Positions 1 to 8,388 of a stretch of 64,000 nt of DNA are shown here, one piece after another (position 1 is the first letter of the stretch; every line of letters begins with the position of its first letter). Position numbers and translations under genes: made by a program. This stretch comes from RCIO01 sp035555795 (GTDB lineage Bacteria; Pseudomonadota; Alphaproteobacteria; Rhizobiales; Rhizobiaceae): contig DATMGE010000072.1 in assembly GCA_035555795.1 (NCBI GenBank), positions 1 through 64,000 on the forward strand, given 5' to 3'. Below the pieces are notes generated by a model that was not told the DNA's origin, did no database searches, and worked only from the letters and a program-made list of their open reading frames with translations.

Positions 1-2
1 CG

Positions 3-155
3 GTGATGCTGGCCTGTTCCGCCGCCGAGGCGCATCGAATCGTCTATGCGGACGGTATCGAGCGGGCGACGGCGATGGCGCCAGTCGGCACGCTCTGTCG
101 CCTGTGTCCGCGTGCCGGCTGCCGGCACAGGCAGGAAGCGCCACTGATCATGTAG
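3..155 (+). CDS. C-terminal end of a ScfR/MccR-type transcriptional regulator (partial)
   Basis: The open frame enters from the left edge and stops at TAG 153-155, so only about 50 C-terminal residues are visible. They include an AHRIVYADG stretch and a CRLCPRAGC cysteine cluster. This matches the C-terminal DUF2083 domain of XRE-family short-chain fatty acyl/propionate regulators, which end in a Cys-rich CxxC...C segment. The N-terminal helix-turn-helix lies outside the window. The family assignment rests on a short tail and is moderate. The context fits, because the next genes are a CrbS-like acetate-type sensor system. Confidence 0.6.
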   Translation: MMLACSAAEAHRIVYADGIERATAMAPVGTLCRLCPRAGCRHRQEAPLIM

Positions 156-217
156 GCCGAAAGGGTTATATATGGTGGGGCAGCGCGAACGTATAAGAAG
201 ATCCGGGGGGAATGACG

Positions 218-598
218 ATGGCCAAGGATCGCATACTCATCGTCGAGGATGAGCCGAATATCGTCGAATCGCTGAGTTTCATTCTCGGAAAGGCCGGCTT
301 CGAGGTGATCACCGTCGCCGACGGGGCGGAGGCCCTCGACCGGCTCCGCCATCAGTCGTTCTCGGCCCTCGTGCTCGACATCATGCTGCCAGGCATGAAC
401 GGCCTCGACGTGCTGAAGACGATTCGCGCGGACCGTGCACTGGCGGTCCTGCCGGTGATGCTGCTGACGGCCAAGGGGCAGGCGAGCGATCGCAGGGCTG
501 CCGAAGCCATCGGCGCCGACGCCTTCGTCACGAAGCCCTTTTCCAATGCCGAGGTGGTGGAGCATGTGACGCGCCTCGCTTCCGGCATGCGCCAATGA
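218..598 (+). CDS. Single-domain response regulator (CheY-like)
   Basis: A receiver domain of about 126 residues with no output domain. Visible features are the acidic pair in VEDEP near the N terminus, the phospho-acceptor Asp54 in VLDIMLPGMNG, the LLTAK threonine segment and Lys106 in VTKPF. An ATG also exists at 212, but the GGGGGGA ribosome site at 205-211 is better spaced for ATG 218. It overlaps the next gene by 4 nt (ATGA) and that gene abuts the kinase at 868, so the three are probably one transcript. It is likely the phosphorylation partner of the SLC5-linked kinase. CrbR-type partners elsewhere carry a LuxR-type HTH, which is missing here, so it must act by protein contact or phosphotransfer. 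Confidence 0.85.
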   Translation: MAKDRILIVEDEPNIVESLSFILGKAGFEVITVADGAEALDRLRHQSFSALVLDIMLPGMNGLDVLKTIRADRALAVLPVMLLTAKGQASDRRAAEAIGADAFVTKPFSNAEVVEHVTRLASGMRQ

Positions 599-867
599 AA
601 CGCTGGGCGGCAAACCCGCAAAGCGTGCGCGATGCCGCCACGCTGCTTCCCATCACCGCGACTATCCTGCTTCTGCCGCCCTTCATCCTCCTCTTCGCCG
701 TTCCGGTGCTCGTGGCAGGAATTCCGCTCATCGTCGCCTATGTCTTCGGCGCGTGGCTGGCGATCGTGTTCTGCGCCTGGCTGCTGGCGCGCAATCTCGC
801 CATGGAAGACGACGCGGCCGGCGCTGAAGGAGAGGCGGAGGCGCGGTCTTTGCCTGACGGAGGCTAG
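595..867 (+). CDS. Small two-helix membrane protein between response regulator and kinase
   Basis: A 90-residue protein with two hydrophobic segments, roughly residues 17-40 (LLPITATILLLPPFILLFAVPVLVAG) and 42-65, followed by an acidic tail. It starts in the ATGA overlap with the response regulator and its TAG directly precedes the kinase ATG at 868. Translational coupling in the middle of a signalling operon suggests a role linked to the symporter/kinase, possibly like the small DUF485-type subunits that accompany ActP-type SLC5 transporters. I cannot confirm membership of that family from sequence. Existence as a gene is well supported by the tight packing. Confidence 0.75.
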   Translation: MKRWAANPQSVRDAATLLPITATILLLPPFILLFAVPVLVAGIPLIVAYVFGAWLAIVFCAWLLARNLAMEDDAAGAEGEAEARSLPDGG

Positions 868-3540
868 ATGCTTCACGTCAACCTCGTCGTCATCGTCTGC
901 CTTGCCTATGTCCTCGTCTTGTTCGGCGTGGCCTTCGCCGGCGACAGGCGGGCGCGGCGGGATCCGACAGGTTGGCTGTCCTCACCGCTTATCTACACGC
1001 TTTCGATCTCGATCTATTGCAGCTCCTGGACCTTCTTCGGCTCGGTCGGCTCGGCCGCGAAGAACGGGCTGGAATTCCTCACCATCTATCTGGGGCCCAC
1101 GATCGTATTCGTCGGCTGGTGGTTCTTCCTGCGCAAGCTGGTGACCATCGGGCGCATTCACCACACCACGTCGATCGCCGACTTCATCTCGGCGCGCTTC
1201 GGCAAGAGCCCGGCGCTGGGGGCTCTGATCACCATCCTCGCGATGATCGCCATCACGCCCTACATCGCGCTTCAGCTCAAGGCGATCACCGCGAGCTTCC
1301 AGGTCACCACCTACCCGGCCGGGGCGCTGGTGGCGGCATCGCGGCGGCTCGAGCCGGATTTCGTCGTCGCGTTCTGGCTGGCGGCGGGCCTGTGCCTGTT
1401 CTCCATCATGTTCGGCGTGCGCAATATCGACGTCAATGAGCGCCATCACGGCGTGATCGCGGCGATCGCCGTCGAGGCTCTGGTCAAGCTGATCGCGTTT
1501 CTGGCAGTCGGCATCTGGGTCTTCTTTGCCTTTTCCGGAACGCCCGAGGAGGTGTTCCGTAATGCGCCTGTCAGCCTGACCAGTCCCGAGCAGGGTTTCG
1601 GTGCGCGCTGGGTGGCGCTGTGCTTCCTTGCCGGAGCGGCCGCCATCTGCCTGCCGCGGCAGTTCCAGGTGACGGTCGTCGAGAATTCCAGCAACGAGCA
1701 GATACGCACAGCTTCATGGCTGTTCCCGCTCTATCTCTTCCTCATGAACCTGTTCGTGATCCCCATCGCCATGGCCGGCCTGAACTACCTGCCGGCGAGC
1801 TCGGATCCCGACCTTTTCGTGCTGACTCTGCCGATGACCGAAGGACAGGAGGCGATCGGCCTGCTCGCCTTCATCGGCGGCTTCTCCTCCGCCACGTCGA
1901 TGGTGATCGTATCGTCCATCGCGCTGTCGACGATGATTTCCAATCACATCGTCATGCCGCTGGCGATGCGCTTCTCGCTGGTGCCGACCGGCAGCGGCCA
2001 GAGCGCGCGCAATTTCATCCTCGTCACGCGGCGTAGCAGCATCGTCGTCGTGATCTTTCTCGGCTTCATCTATTTCTGGGTGAGCCGCACCTCGGACGCG
2101 CTTGCCTCCATCGGCCTGATCTCTTTTTGCGGCCTCATCCAGCCGCTGCCGAGCCTGGTCGCTGGGCTCTACTGGCATGGGGCGACCCATCGCGGCGCCC
2201 TTGCCGGGCTCGCCGCCGGTTCGCTCGTCTGGGCCTATACGCTGTTCCTGCCGAGCTTCGAGGGCGCATTCCTGATGTCGGCGGATGTCATCGAGCATGG
2301 ACCTTTCGGACTGGCCTGGCTCAAGCCCTATGCGCTGTTCGGCTATGATGCCCACGACCCGCTGGTCCATGCATTGCTGTGGAGCATGACGGCCAACGTC
2401 GTGTTCCTGGTCGCGGTGTCGCTGCTGCGCGAGCCGACGCCGCTGACGCGGTTCCAGGCGACCTTGTTCATCGACATCTTCCGGCGGCAGACGGAACGGG
2501 AACTGGGCGTCATCCGCCGCACCGCGAAGGTTTCGGAACTGCGCCAGATCGCCGATCGCATTCTCGGCCCGGTCGAGGCCGTCCATCTGTTCGATCGGGG
2601 CGGGGCGGAGCGCACGGTCATTGCCAGCGACCAGCTCATCACCCTTGTCGAGCAGCGGCTGGCGGCCAATATCGGCGCCGCTTCGGCCCGTTCGCTCGTC
2701 TCCCAGGTCGTCACCAGCGAGACGATCAGCGTCGAGGAACTGAAGCGCCTCGCCGGGGAGGCGGAACAGATACGCGCCTATTCCGCCGAACTGGAGCGCA
2801 AGTCGCGGCAGGTGGAGGCCACGGCCGCCGAACTGGCGCAGGCCAATGACCGGCTGCGCGAGGTCGATACGCAGAAGGACGATTTCCTCAGCCAGGTGAG
2901 CCATGAGGTTCGCACGCCCATGGCCTCCATCCGCTCCTTCAGCGATATCCTGCTCAACAACCGGGATATCCACGAAAGCGAAAAGCTCCGCTTCCTCGGC
3001 ATCATCCAGAACGAAAGCCTGCGCCTCACCCGGCTGCTGGACGGCATTCTCGATGTCAGCCAGATGGAAAGCGGCAAGCCGGCATGGGAGGCGGTGCGCT
3101 TCGATCCGGAACTGGCCATCGACCACGCGCTGGAGAGCTGCGAGGCGCTGGCGCGTGCGGCGGGGGTCACCCTCAAGCGCGCACGCCGGACCCGTGGCGC
3201 AATCGTTCACGGCGACCGCGATCGCTTCGCTCAGGTGCTTATCAACCTCGTTTCCAACGCGATCAAATACAATACCAGTCCGGGCCCGACGGTTACCGTT
3301 TCGAGCTCGCTGCGCAAGGGCGTCTACGAGGTGCGCGTCGCCGATAACGGGCCGGGTATTCCGCCAGCCGAGCGCGAGCACATCTTCATGAAGTTCGCGC
3401 GCGGTCCGACGCCGCATCGCGGCGGTGCCGGCCTCGGCCTCGCCATCAGCCGGCAGATCATCGAGCGGTTCGGCGGCCGGATCTACTGTGCGGACAAGAC
3501 GGGCGCGGGGGCGATCTTCGTTGTCCGGCTACCGGCATAG
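868..3540 (+). CDS. CrbS-like hybrid of SLC5 symporter, STAC domain and histidine kinase
   Basis: 890 residues. About the first 510 form a sodium/solute symporter (SLC5) module with around 13 hydrophobic helices. Residues of about 545-625 resemble the STAC linker found between SLC5 and kinase modules, followed by a charged coiled-coil stretch to about 670. The kinase has an H box with phospho-His679 in SQVSHEVRTP, an ATP-binding N box (LINLVSNAIKYN), DNGPGIP near 826 and GGAGLGLAIS near 855. Relatives CrbS and CbrA sense or transport carboxylates such as acetate, or histidine, and control acetyl-CoA synthetase or catabolic genes. No PAS domain is evident between STAC and kinase, unlike many relatives. 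The neighbouring short-chain-fatty-acid regulator supports an acetate or propionate role (inference). Confidence 0.88.
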   Translation: MLHVNLVVIVCLAYVLVLFGVAFAGDRRARRDPTGWLSSPLIYTLSISIYCSSWTFFGSVGSAAKNGLEFLTIYLGPTIVFVGWWFFLRKLVTIGRIHHTTSIADFISARFGKSPALGALITILAMIAITPYIALQLKAITASFQVTTYPAGALVAASRRLEPDFVVAFWLAAGLCLFSIMFGVRNIDVNERHHGVIAAIAVEALVKLIAFLAVGIWVFFAFSGTPEEVFRNAPVSLTSPEQGFGARWVALCFLAGAAAICLPRQFQVTVVENSSNEQIRTASWLFPLYLFLMNLFVIPIAMAGLNYLPASSDPDLFVLTLPMTEGQEAIGLLAFIGGFSSATSMVIVSSIALSTMISNHIVMPLAMRFSLVPTGSGQSARNFILVTRRSSIVVVIFLGFIYFWVSRTSDALASIGLISFCGLIQPLPSLVAGLYWHGATHRGALAGLAAGSLVWAYTLFLPSFEGAFLMSADVIEHGPFGLAWLKPYALFGYDAHDPLVHALLWSMTANVVFLVAVSLLREPTPLTRFQATLFIDIFRRQTERELGVIRRTAKVSELRQIADRILGPVEAVHLFDRGGAERTVIASDQLITLVEQRLAANIGAASARSLVSQVVTSETISVEELKRLAGEAEQIRAYSAELERKSRQVEATAAELAQANDRLREVDTQKDDFLSQVSHEVRTPMASIRSFSDILLNNRDIHESEKLRFLGIIQNESLRLTRLLDGILDVSQMESGKPAWEAVRFDPELAIDHALESCEALARAAGVTLKRARRTRGAIVHGDRDRFAQVLINLVSNAIKYNTSPGPTVTVSSSLRKGVYEVRVADNGPGIPPAEREHIFMKFARGPTPHRGGAGLGLAISRQIIERFGGRIYCADKTGAGAIFVVRLPA

Positions 3541-3552
3541 CCATGCCGGCAT

Positions 3553-5049
3553 TCACTCGGCGGCGTCGCGCTGCGGTTCGTCCGGCGCGTCGGGGTGGCC
3601 GGGCGCGGTCTCGCAGCCGAGGTCGGGAAAGGCCAGCACCCGCAATCCGTGAAAGTCGGTGCGGGCGACCAGCAGGCCGCGCTCCTCGAAATAGGCAAGC
3701 AGGCGTCGTGCACGGCGCGGCGAATGGCTGCCATAGGCGCGGGCAAGCGTGGCGTCGGAAGGGCAGGGATCGTTGTTGGCCGCTGCACGGGCCACCATCA
3801 GGAAAATGCCCTGGAGGTCGTCCGGCAAGGTTTCGGAGAGCGAGAGCGCCGTCGCCCAGGTCTCGCCACCGGCACCTTCCTCCACACCGGCGCGGGCGAC
3901 AGCCAGCCGCCGGCGGAAGGTGGATAGAGGCAGCGGCTCGCCGGGCACCCGGCGGATGCGGCTGCGCACCAGAAAATCCTGATAGAGAACGGCATCCGAG
4001 CGGAAGGCGGCATCCGGATCTTCGAGGATCTCGCGCAGCACCGCGTCGATGCCCGCGTCGCGCTCGGCCTCGTCGATGATGGCGAAGACCGGCTCGGCCG
4101 GCGGCTCCGGCGCCGGCCTGGGCCGCGACAATTGTGCGAGGAGATCGGCTGTCGGTATCGGCTTCGGCGCGGGCCTGCGCATCACCGGAAGCGCCTCGTC
4201 GGGAGCCGGGGTGAAGATCAGCTCGCCGGCGTCCTGCGGCGCATCGGGCAGCGGCATCAGCTTCGGGCTGGTCGAGCGCGCCGAGGTTTCCACGGGGCCG
4301 ATCGTGATCGCCAGCGGGCGGCGCGCCATGGCCGGCCCCAGCGCGATGAAGTTTCCACGCGCCAGCTCGCGGAACATTTCGGCCTGGCGGCGGTCCATTC
4401 CCAGAAGGTCGGCGGCGCGCGCCATGTCGATGTCCAGGAAGGTGCGGCCCATCAGGAAATTGGAGGCTTCCGCCGCCACATTCTTGGCCAGCTTGGCGAG
4501 GCGCTGGGTGGCGATGACGCCGGCCAGCCCGCGCTTGCGGCCGCGGCACATCAGGTTGGTCATGGCGCCGAGCGAGAGCTTTCGCGCCTCGTCGGAAACC
4601 TCGCCGGCAACGGCCGGCGCGAAGAGCTGCGCTTCGTCCACCACGACGAGGACGGGATACCAGTGGTCGCGGTCGGCATCGAACATGCCGCCGAGGAAGG
4701 CGGCCGCGGCGCGCATCTGCTGCTCGACGTCGAGCCCTTCCAGATTGAGCACCACGGAGACGCGATGCTGGCGCACGCGGCCGGCAATGCGCGTGAGCTC
4801 AGCCTCGGAACGGGCGGCATCGACCACCTGATGGCCGAATTTATCCGCCATCGTGACGAAATCGCCTTCGGGATCGACGATGCATTGCTGCACCCAGGTC
4901 GCGCTCTGCTCCAGAAGCCGGCGCAGCAGATGTGACTTGCCTGACCCGGAATTGCCCTGCACCAACAGGCGAGTCGCCAGCAGTTCTTCCAGATCCAGCT
5001 CCGCCACGGCGCCGCCGGCCGCGGCGCCCATGTCGATATTGACCTTCAT
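3553..5049 (-). CDS. HerA-like ATP-binding protein (DUF87 family)
   Basis: 498 residues with a Walker A motif GNSGSGKS at residues 32-39 and a Walker B VLVVVDEAQLF around 155-165, followed by an ELARGNFIALGP segment typical of HerA/DUF87 ATPases. The C-terminal third contains a winged-helix-like stretch (ARAYGSHSPRRARRLLAYFEERGLLV). HerA proteins are hexameric DNA-translocating ATPases that often partner a NurA nuclease, but no nuclease is encoded nearby, so this is a stand-alone copy. It is convergent with the kinase, leaving only a 12-nt gap. The molecular role here is unproven. Confidence 0.8.
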   Translation of the reverse strand: MKVNIDMGAAAGGAVAELDLEELLATRLLVQGNSGSGKSHLLRRLLEQSATWVQQCIVDPEGDFVTMADKFGHQVVDAARSEAELTRIAGRVRQHRVSVVLNLEGLDVEQQMRAAAAFLGGMFDADRDHWYPVLVVVDEAQLFAPAVAGEVSDEARKLSLGAMTNLMCRGRKRGLAGVIATQRLAKLAKNVAAEASNFLMGRTFLDIDMARAADLLGMDRRQAEMFRELARGNFIALGPAMARRPLAITIGPVETSARSTSPKLMPLPDAPQDAGELIFTPAPDEALPVMRRPAPKPIPTADLLAQLSRPRPAPEPPAEPVFAIIDEAERDAGIDAVLREILEDPDAAFRSDAVLYQDFLVRSRIRRVPGEPLPLSTFRRRLAVARAGVEEGAGGETWATALSLSETLPDDLQGIFLMVARAAANNDPCPSDATLARAYGSHSPRRARRLLAYFEERGLLVARTDFHGLRVLAFPDLGCETAPGHPDAPDEPQRDAAE

Positions 5050-5413
5050 CCGCCACCCTTTCGAGCCCCGTCCTTAGCACCTGCCATCATGCGGCGCGAA
5101 GCGTGGAGGCAGCGATTCCCACAAGCATGACCGGCCTACCTCCGGCGGCCTCATCCGGCCGATGCCGAAGCGGAACCCGCCAGCAGATTTGCATCGTCGG
5201 CGACGAATAAGGTAGGTAGATGTCGTCACCCGATCGGAAATCAGGAATCGAACAGGCTATTCGCGGGATGAATATTTATACGGATGAATCAAAGGAATTT
5301 TCGGTCCACGATGTCCGTGGGCGGCATCATATGCTGTCTCGATGCCGAGAAAATCTCTGACTTGAAGCCTTTGGCGCGCCATCTGTCATTCATCTTACTA
5401 TCCGAACGGGATC
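5050..5413. other. Intergenic region, no gene seen
   Basis: 364 nt between the divergently read HerA-like gene and the MscS gene. The right half is noticeably more AT-rich than its surroundings (for example around 5260-5310), as expected for a divergent promoter region. No RNA gene, repeat or strong hairpin with a U-tract was recognised, and no convincing small ORF with a ribosome site. Confidence 0.6.
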
Positions 5414-6643
5414 ATGATCACCGACTTGTTTGAAACCTATCCCTATGTCGGCACGGCTGTCGCACTGGTGGCGCTGGTGCTGGCGGCGCTCTTCGCCAAT
5501 TATGTCGTGAAGGCCGTATTGCTGCGGGTTCTGAACCGCGTCCTCGCCTATACGGCCTATGGCCGCGATCCCGAACTGCGCCGCCATGGTCTCATCGAGC
5601 GGCTGGCCAATGTCATGCCGGCCCTGGTGATCTCGACGGGGATCGCCCTCGTGCCCCACCTCCCGACCTTTGTCGCGGTGGTGATCGGCAATGTGGCAAA
5701 CGCCTTCATGATCCTGACGGTGGCGATGGCGATCAGCGCCGCCCTGAATATCGTCGACACCATCTATCACCGCAGGCCCGAGGCGCGGCTCAAGCCGATC
5801 AAGGGCTATGTCCAGGTCGTCAAGATCATCGTCTATGTCATCGCCGCGGTGCTGATGATCGCGACGCTGATCGACCGCTCGCCGCTGATCCTGCTGTCCG
5901 GCCTTGGCGCCATGGCCGCCGTTCTCATCCTGGTCTTCCAGGATACGCTGCTTTCGCTGGTGGCGGGGATCCAGATTTCCTCCACCGACATGGTGCGGGT
6001 CGGCGACTGGATCGAAATGCCCGGCCAGAATGCCGACGGCGATGTGATCGAGATCGCGCTGCACACGGTGAAGGTGCAGAATTTCGACAAGACGGTCACG
6101 ACCGTGCCGATCCGCAAGCTCGTCACCGAGCCGTTCAAGAACTGGCGCGGCATGCAGGAATCGGGTGGCCGCCGGATCAAGCGCGCACTGTATATCGACC
6201 AGACCAGCATCCGTTTCCTGAACCCCGAGGATCAGGAGAAGCTCGCTTCATTCGGGCATCTGGAGACCTATCTCAAGGGCAAGCAGGTCGAGCTTGCGGA
6301 GTGGAACGGCAGGCTCGGCGAACGCGCCAGGGTTCCCGCCAATACCCGCCGCGCGACCAATATCGGTACATTCCGCGCCTATGTGGACAATTACCTGCGC
6401 AGTCACCCCGGCATCCACCAGGGCATGACCATCATGGTGCGCCAGCTTCCTCCCGCCTCCGAGGGGCTGCCGCTCGAAATCTACTGCTTCACCGGCACGA
6501 CGGCCTGGACAGCCTATGAGGGCATCCAGGCAGATATTTTCGACCACCTCTATGCCATCCTGCCGGAATTCGACCTGCGCATATTCCAGAGCCCGAGCGG
6601 CCGCGACCTCCAGCTCCTGTCCGCGCCCCAGGGCGCAGCCTGA
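5414..6643 (+). CDS. Mechanosensitive ion channel, MscS family (YbdG/MscM-like)
   Basis: 409 residues, close to the length of E. coli YbdG. Several hydrophobic helices occupy roughly residues 10-180, followed by the MscS pore and beta domain with LVAGIQISSTDMVRVGDWIEMP near 190-210 and VPIRKLVTEPFKNWRG near 235. A cytoplasmic C-terminal domain follows. Proteins of this type open under membrane tension and release solutes during hypo-osmotic shock. The stop codon lies only 5 nt from the convergent dadA-like gene. Confidence 0.9.
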   Translation: MITDLFETYPYVGTAVALVALVLAALFANYVVKAVLLRVLNRVLAYTAYGRDPELRRHGLIERLANVMPALVISTGIALVPHLPTFVAVVIGNVANAFMILTVAMAISAALNIVDTIYHRRPEARLKPIKGYVQVVKIIVYVIAAVLMIATLIDRSPLILLSGLGAMAAVLILVFQDTLLSLVAGIQISSTDMVRVGDWIEMPGQNADGDVIEIALHTVKVQNFDKTVTTVPIRKLVTEPFKNWRGMQESGGRRIKRALYIDQTSIRFLNPEDQEKLASFGHLETYLKGKQVELAEWNGRLGERARVPANTRRATNIGTFRAYVDNYLRSHPGIHQGMTIMVRQLPPASEGLPLEIYCFTGTTAWTAYEGIQADIFDHLYAILPEFDLRIFQSPSGRDLQLLSAPQGAA

Positions 6644-6648
6644 GGCCG

Positions 6649-7887
6649 TCAGCCCCCGCCGGGCAGGTCGGTGGCGACGGTGTCGGCCAGCATCTGCGCG
6701 GTAGCGGCGCAGAGCGTCCAGCCCAGATGGCCGTGGCCGGTATTGTAGAAGACCCCCGGCTTTCCGCCTCGTCCCACCTTCGGCATCATGTTCGGCATCA
6801 TCGGCCGCAGGCCGGCCCAGGAGACGACGCTGCGCGTTTCGATGCGCGGAAACAGCGCCAGCGTCCAGTCGATCAGCGGCTTGATGCGATCGTAGCGGAT
6901 GTCGCGGTTGAAGCCGTTGAACTCCGCCGTGCCGGCCACCCGCAGCCGTTTTTCGCCGAGGCGGCTGGAAACGATCTTGGCGCGGTCGTCGAGAATGCTG
7001 ACCCAGGGCGCTTCCGCGCGGCTCGGCTCGTCGTCCAGCGTGATGGAAATCGAATAGCCCTTGACCGGATAGATGTTGACGCGGTCGCCGAACATGCGCG
7101 CAATGCGCCGGCTGTCGCAGCCGGCGCAGACAACCACGCCGTCCGCGGTGATGTCGTTGCGCCCGCCGGAGCCGTTCGCCGCTTGCGAATAGGTGACGCG
7201 GATGGGCTTTCCATGCGCGACGCTGTCGACCGTCGCGTTGAAGATGAAGCGCGCACCCTTCCGCTCGCAGGCCTTGGCGAGGCCCGTGACGAAGGCATGG
7301 ATGTCGCCGGTGGAATCCGACTGCGTATAGAAACCGCCATAGAAATCGCCGCGCAGCGCCGGCTCGATCGAGCGGATTTCGGCCGGCGTGACCGGACGGC
7401 GGTCGAGCCCGCCTTGCTCCAGCAGGCTGTTCACCATCGTCGCGTGGTCGAAGCCCGCCTTGTCCCAGCAGATATGCAATATGCCGCGGCGGACATGGTC
7501 GAAATCGATGCCCTCCCGCTCGGCAATGGCGAGCATATGCTGGCGGGCGGCAATGGCGAGCCGCGTCGTCTCGATCGTGTTCTCGCGATAATGCGGGATG
7601 TTGGCGATGAACTCGGCGAACCACGAATATTTGTGCCAGTTCGGGGTCAGGTTGACCGAGAGCGGCGCATCCGGCCGCATCAGCCATTTCAACCCCTTGA
7701 GCACGGTGGACCAATGGTTCCACACTTCCGCATTGCTGGCCGAGAGCTGGCCGCCATTGGCGAAGGAGGTTTCCATCGAGGGATAGCGGTTGCGCTCGAC
7801 GACGGTGACGTCGTAGCCGCGCTCGAGCAAGGCGTAGGCAGTGGTTACACCGGTGACGCCGGCGCCTATGATGACGATATGGGGCAT
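6649..7887 (-). CDS. dadA: D-amino acid dehydrogenase (DadA-like FAD oxidoreductase)
   Basis: 412 residues with an N-terminal FAD dinucleotide fold (IIGAGVTGVTTAYALLERG, residues 5-23, then VVER) and a C-terminal GHGHLGWT-type segment near residue 390, as in DadA-family enzymes that deaminate D-amino acids to 2-oxo acids and pass electrons to the membrane chain. The start is ATG 7887. Its 5' leader contains a tandem glycine riboswitch (7934-8124), so expression should respond to glycine. That raises the possibility that glycine, or a D-amino acid metabolically linked to it, is the substrate (inference). No dadX-type racemase is adjacent. Confidence 0.9.
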   Translation of the reverse strand: MPHIVIIGAGVTGVTTAYALLERGYDVTVVERNRYPSMETSFANGGQLSASNAEVWNHWSTVLKGLKWLMRPDAPLSVNLTPNWHKYSWFAEFIANIPHYRENTIETTRLAIAARQHMLAIAEREGIDFDHVRRGILHICWDKAGFDHATMVNSLLEQGGLDRRPVTPAEIRSIEPALRGDFYGGFYTQSDSTGDIHAFVTGLAKACERKGARFIFNATVDSVAHGKPIRVTYSQAANGSGGRNDITADGVVVCAGCDSRRIARMFGDRVNIYPVKGYSISITLDDEPSRAEAPWVSILDDRAKIVSSRLGEKRLRVAGTAEFNGFNRDIRYDRIKPLIDWTLALFPRIETRSVVSWAGLRPMMPNMMPKVGRGGKPGVFYNTGHGHLGWTLCAATAQMLADTVATDLPGGG

Positions 7888-7933
7888 TCTCGATCTCTGC
7901 GACAGAGTGAGTATGGGCCAGGGCCCGGCTCTT

Positions 7934-8124
7934 CCCCAATCTGTCTCTGTACCTGAGAGCTTGACCGCGACAGTTGGAACCGGCGCGGCGTTCCCCTTCG
8001 GTGGGCGCTCGCAGCGCCTCTCTCCAGATCGTCAAACTGCACGGTCACGTTTGCCTGAGAGTTTCCTGGGGGGTTGCTCCGTCGGCGCCGGCCATCGTCA
8101 TTGGGGCGAGGGCCAATCTCTCCC
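7934..8124 (-). promoter_or_regulatory. Tandem glycine riboswitch upstream of dadA
   Basis: Read on the minus strand, the region starts with GGGAGAGA at 8124 and contains a first aptamer with CGCCGACGGAGCAA and the conserved ACTCTCAGGCAAA. A short linker leads to a second aptamer (GGAGAGAG, CACCGAAGGGGAA) with the conserved CTCTCAGGTACAGAGACAG, ending in TTGGGG near 7934. These are the hallmark core sequences of the two glycine aptamers. A GGGCC/GGCCC hairpin at 7915-7929, between aptamer 2 and the dadA start, may belong to the expression platform. Confidence 0.93.
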
Positions 8125-8388
8125 ATGCAGCCTTTTAGACAGGCCGATTATTACCCTGCGGCATTGCGGCTTGCAATCGGGCTCTTCGGCCGCGGCCATG
8201 TGCTCAATGTGGCACCGGGGGACAAGAGAAACGGCCGCCGAACCTATTGACCCACGGCGCGAAGCAGTGGAGGTGTCGCGCCGAAGACGGCGTCGTGCCA
8301 TGGCCGCCATGCCGTGCCTGATCCGATGCGGCTCGCCTGTGGCCATGGTGCTTACCGCACTGCGAGCCGATGAACCGGGAGACATGAC

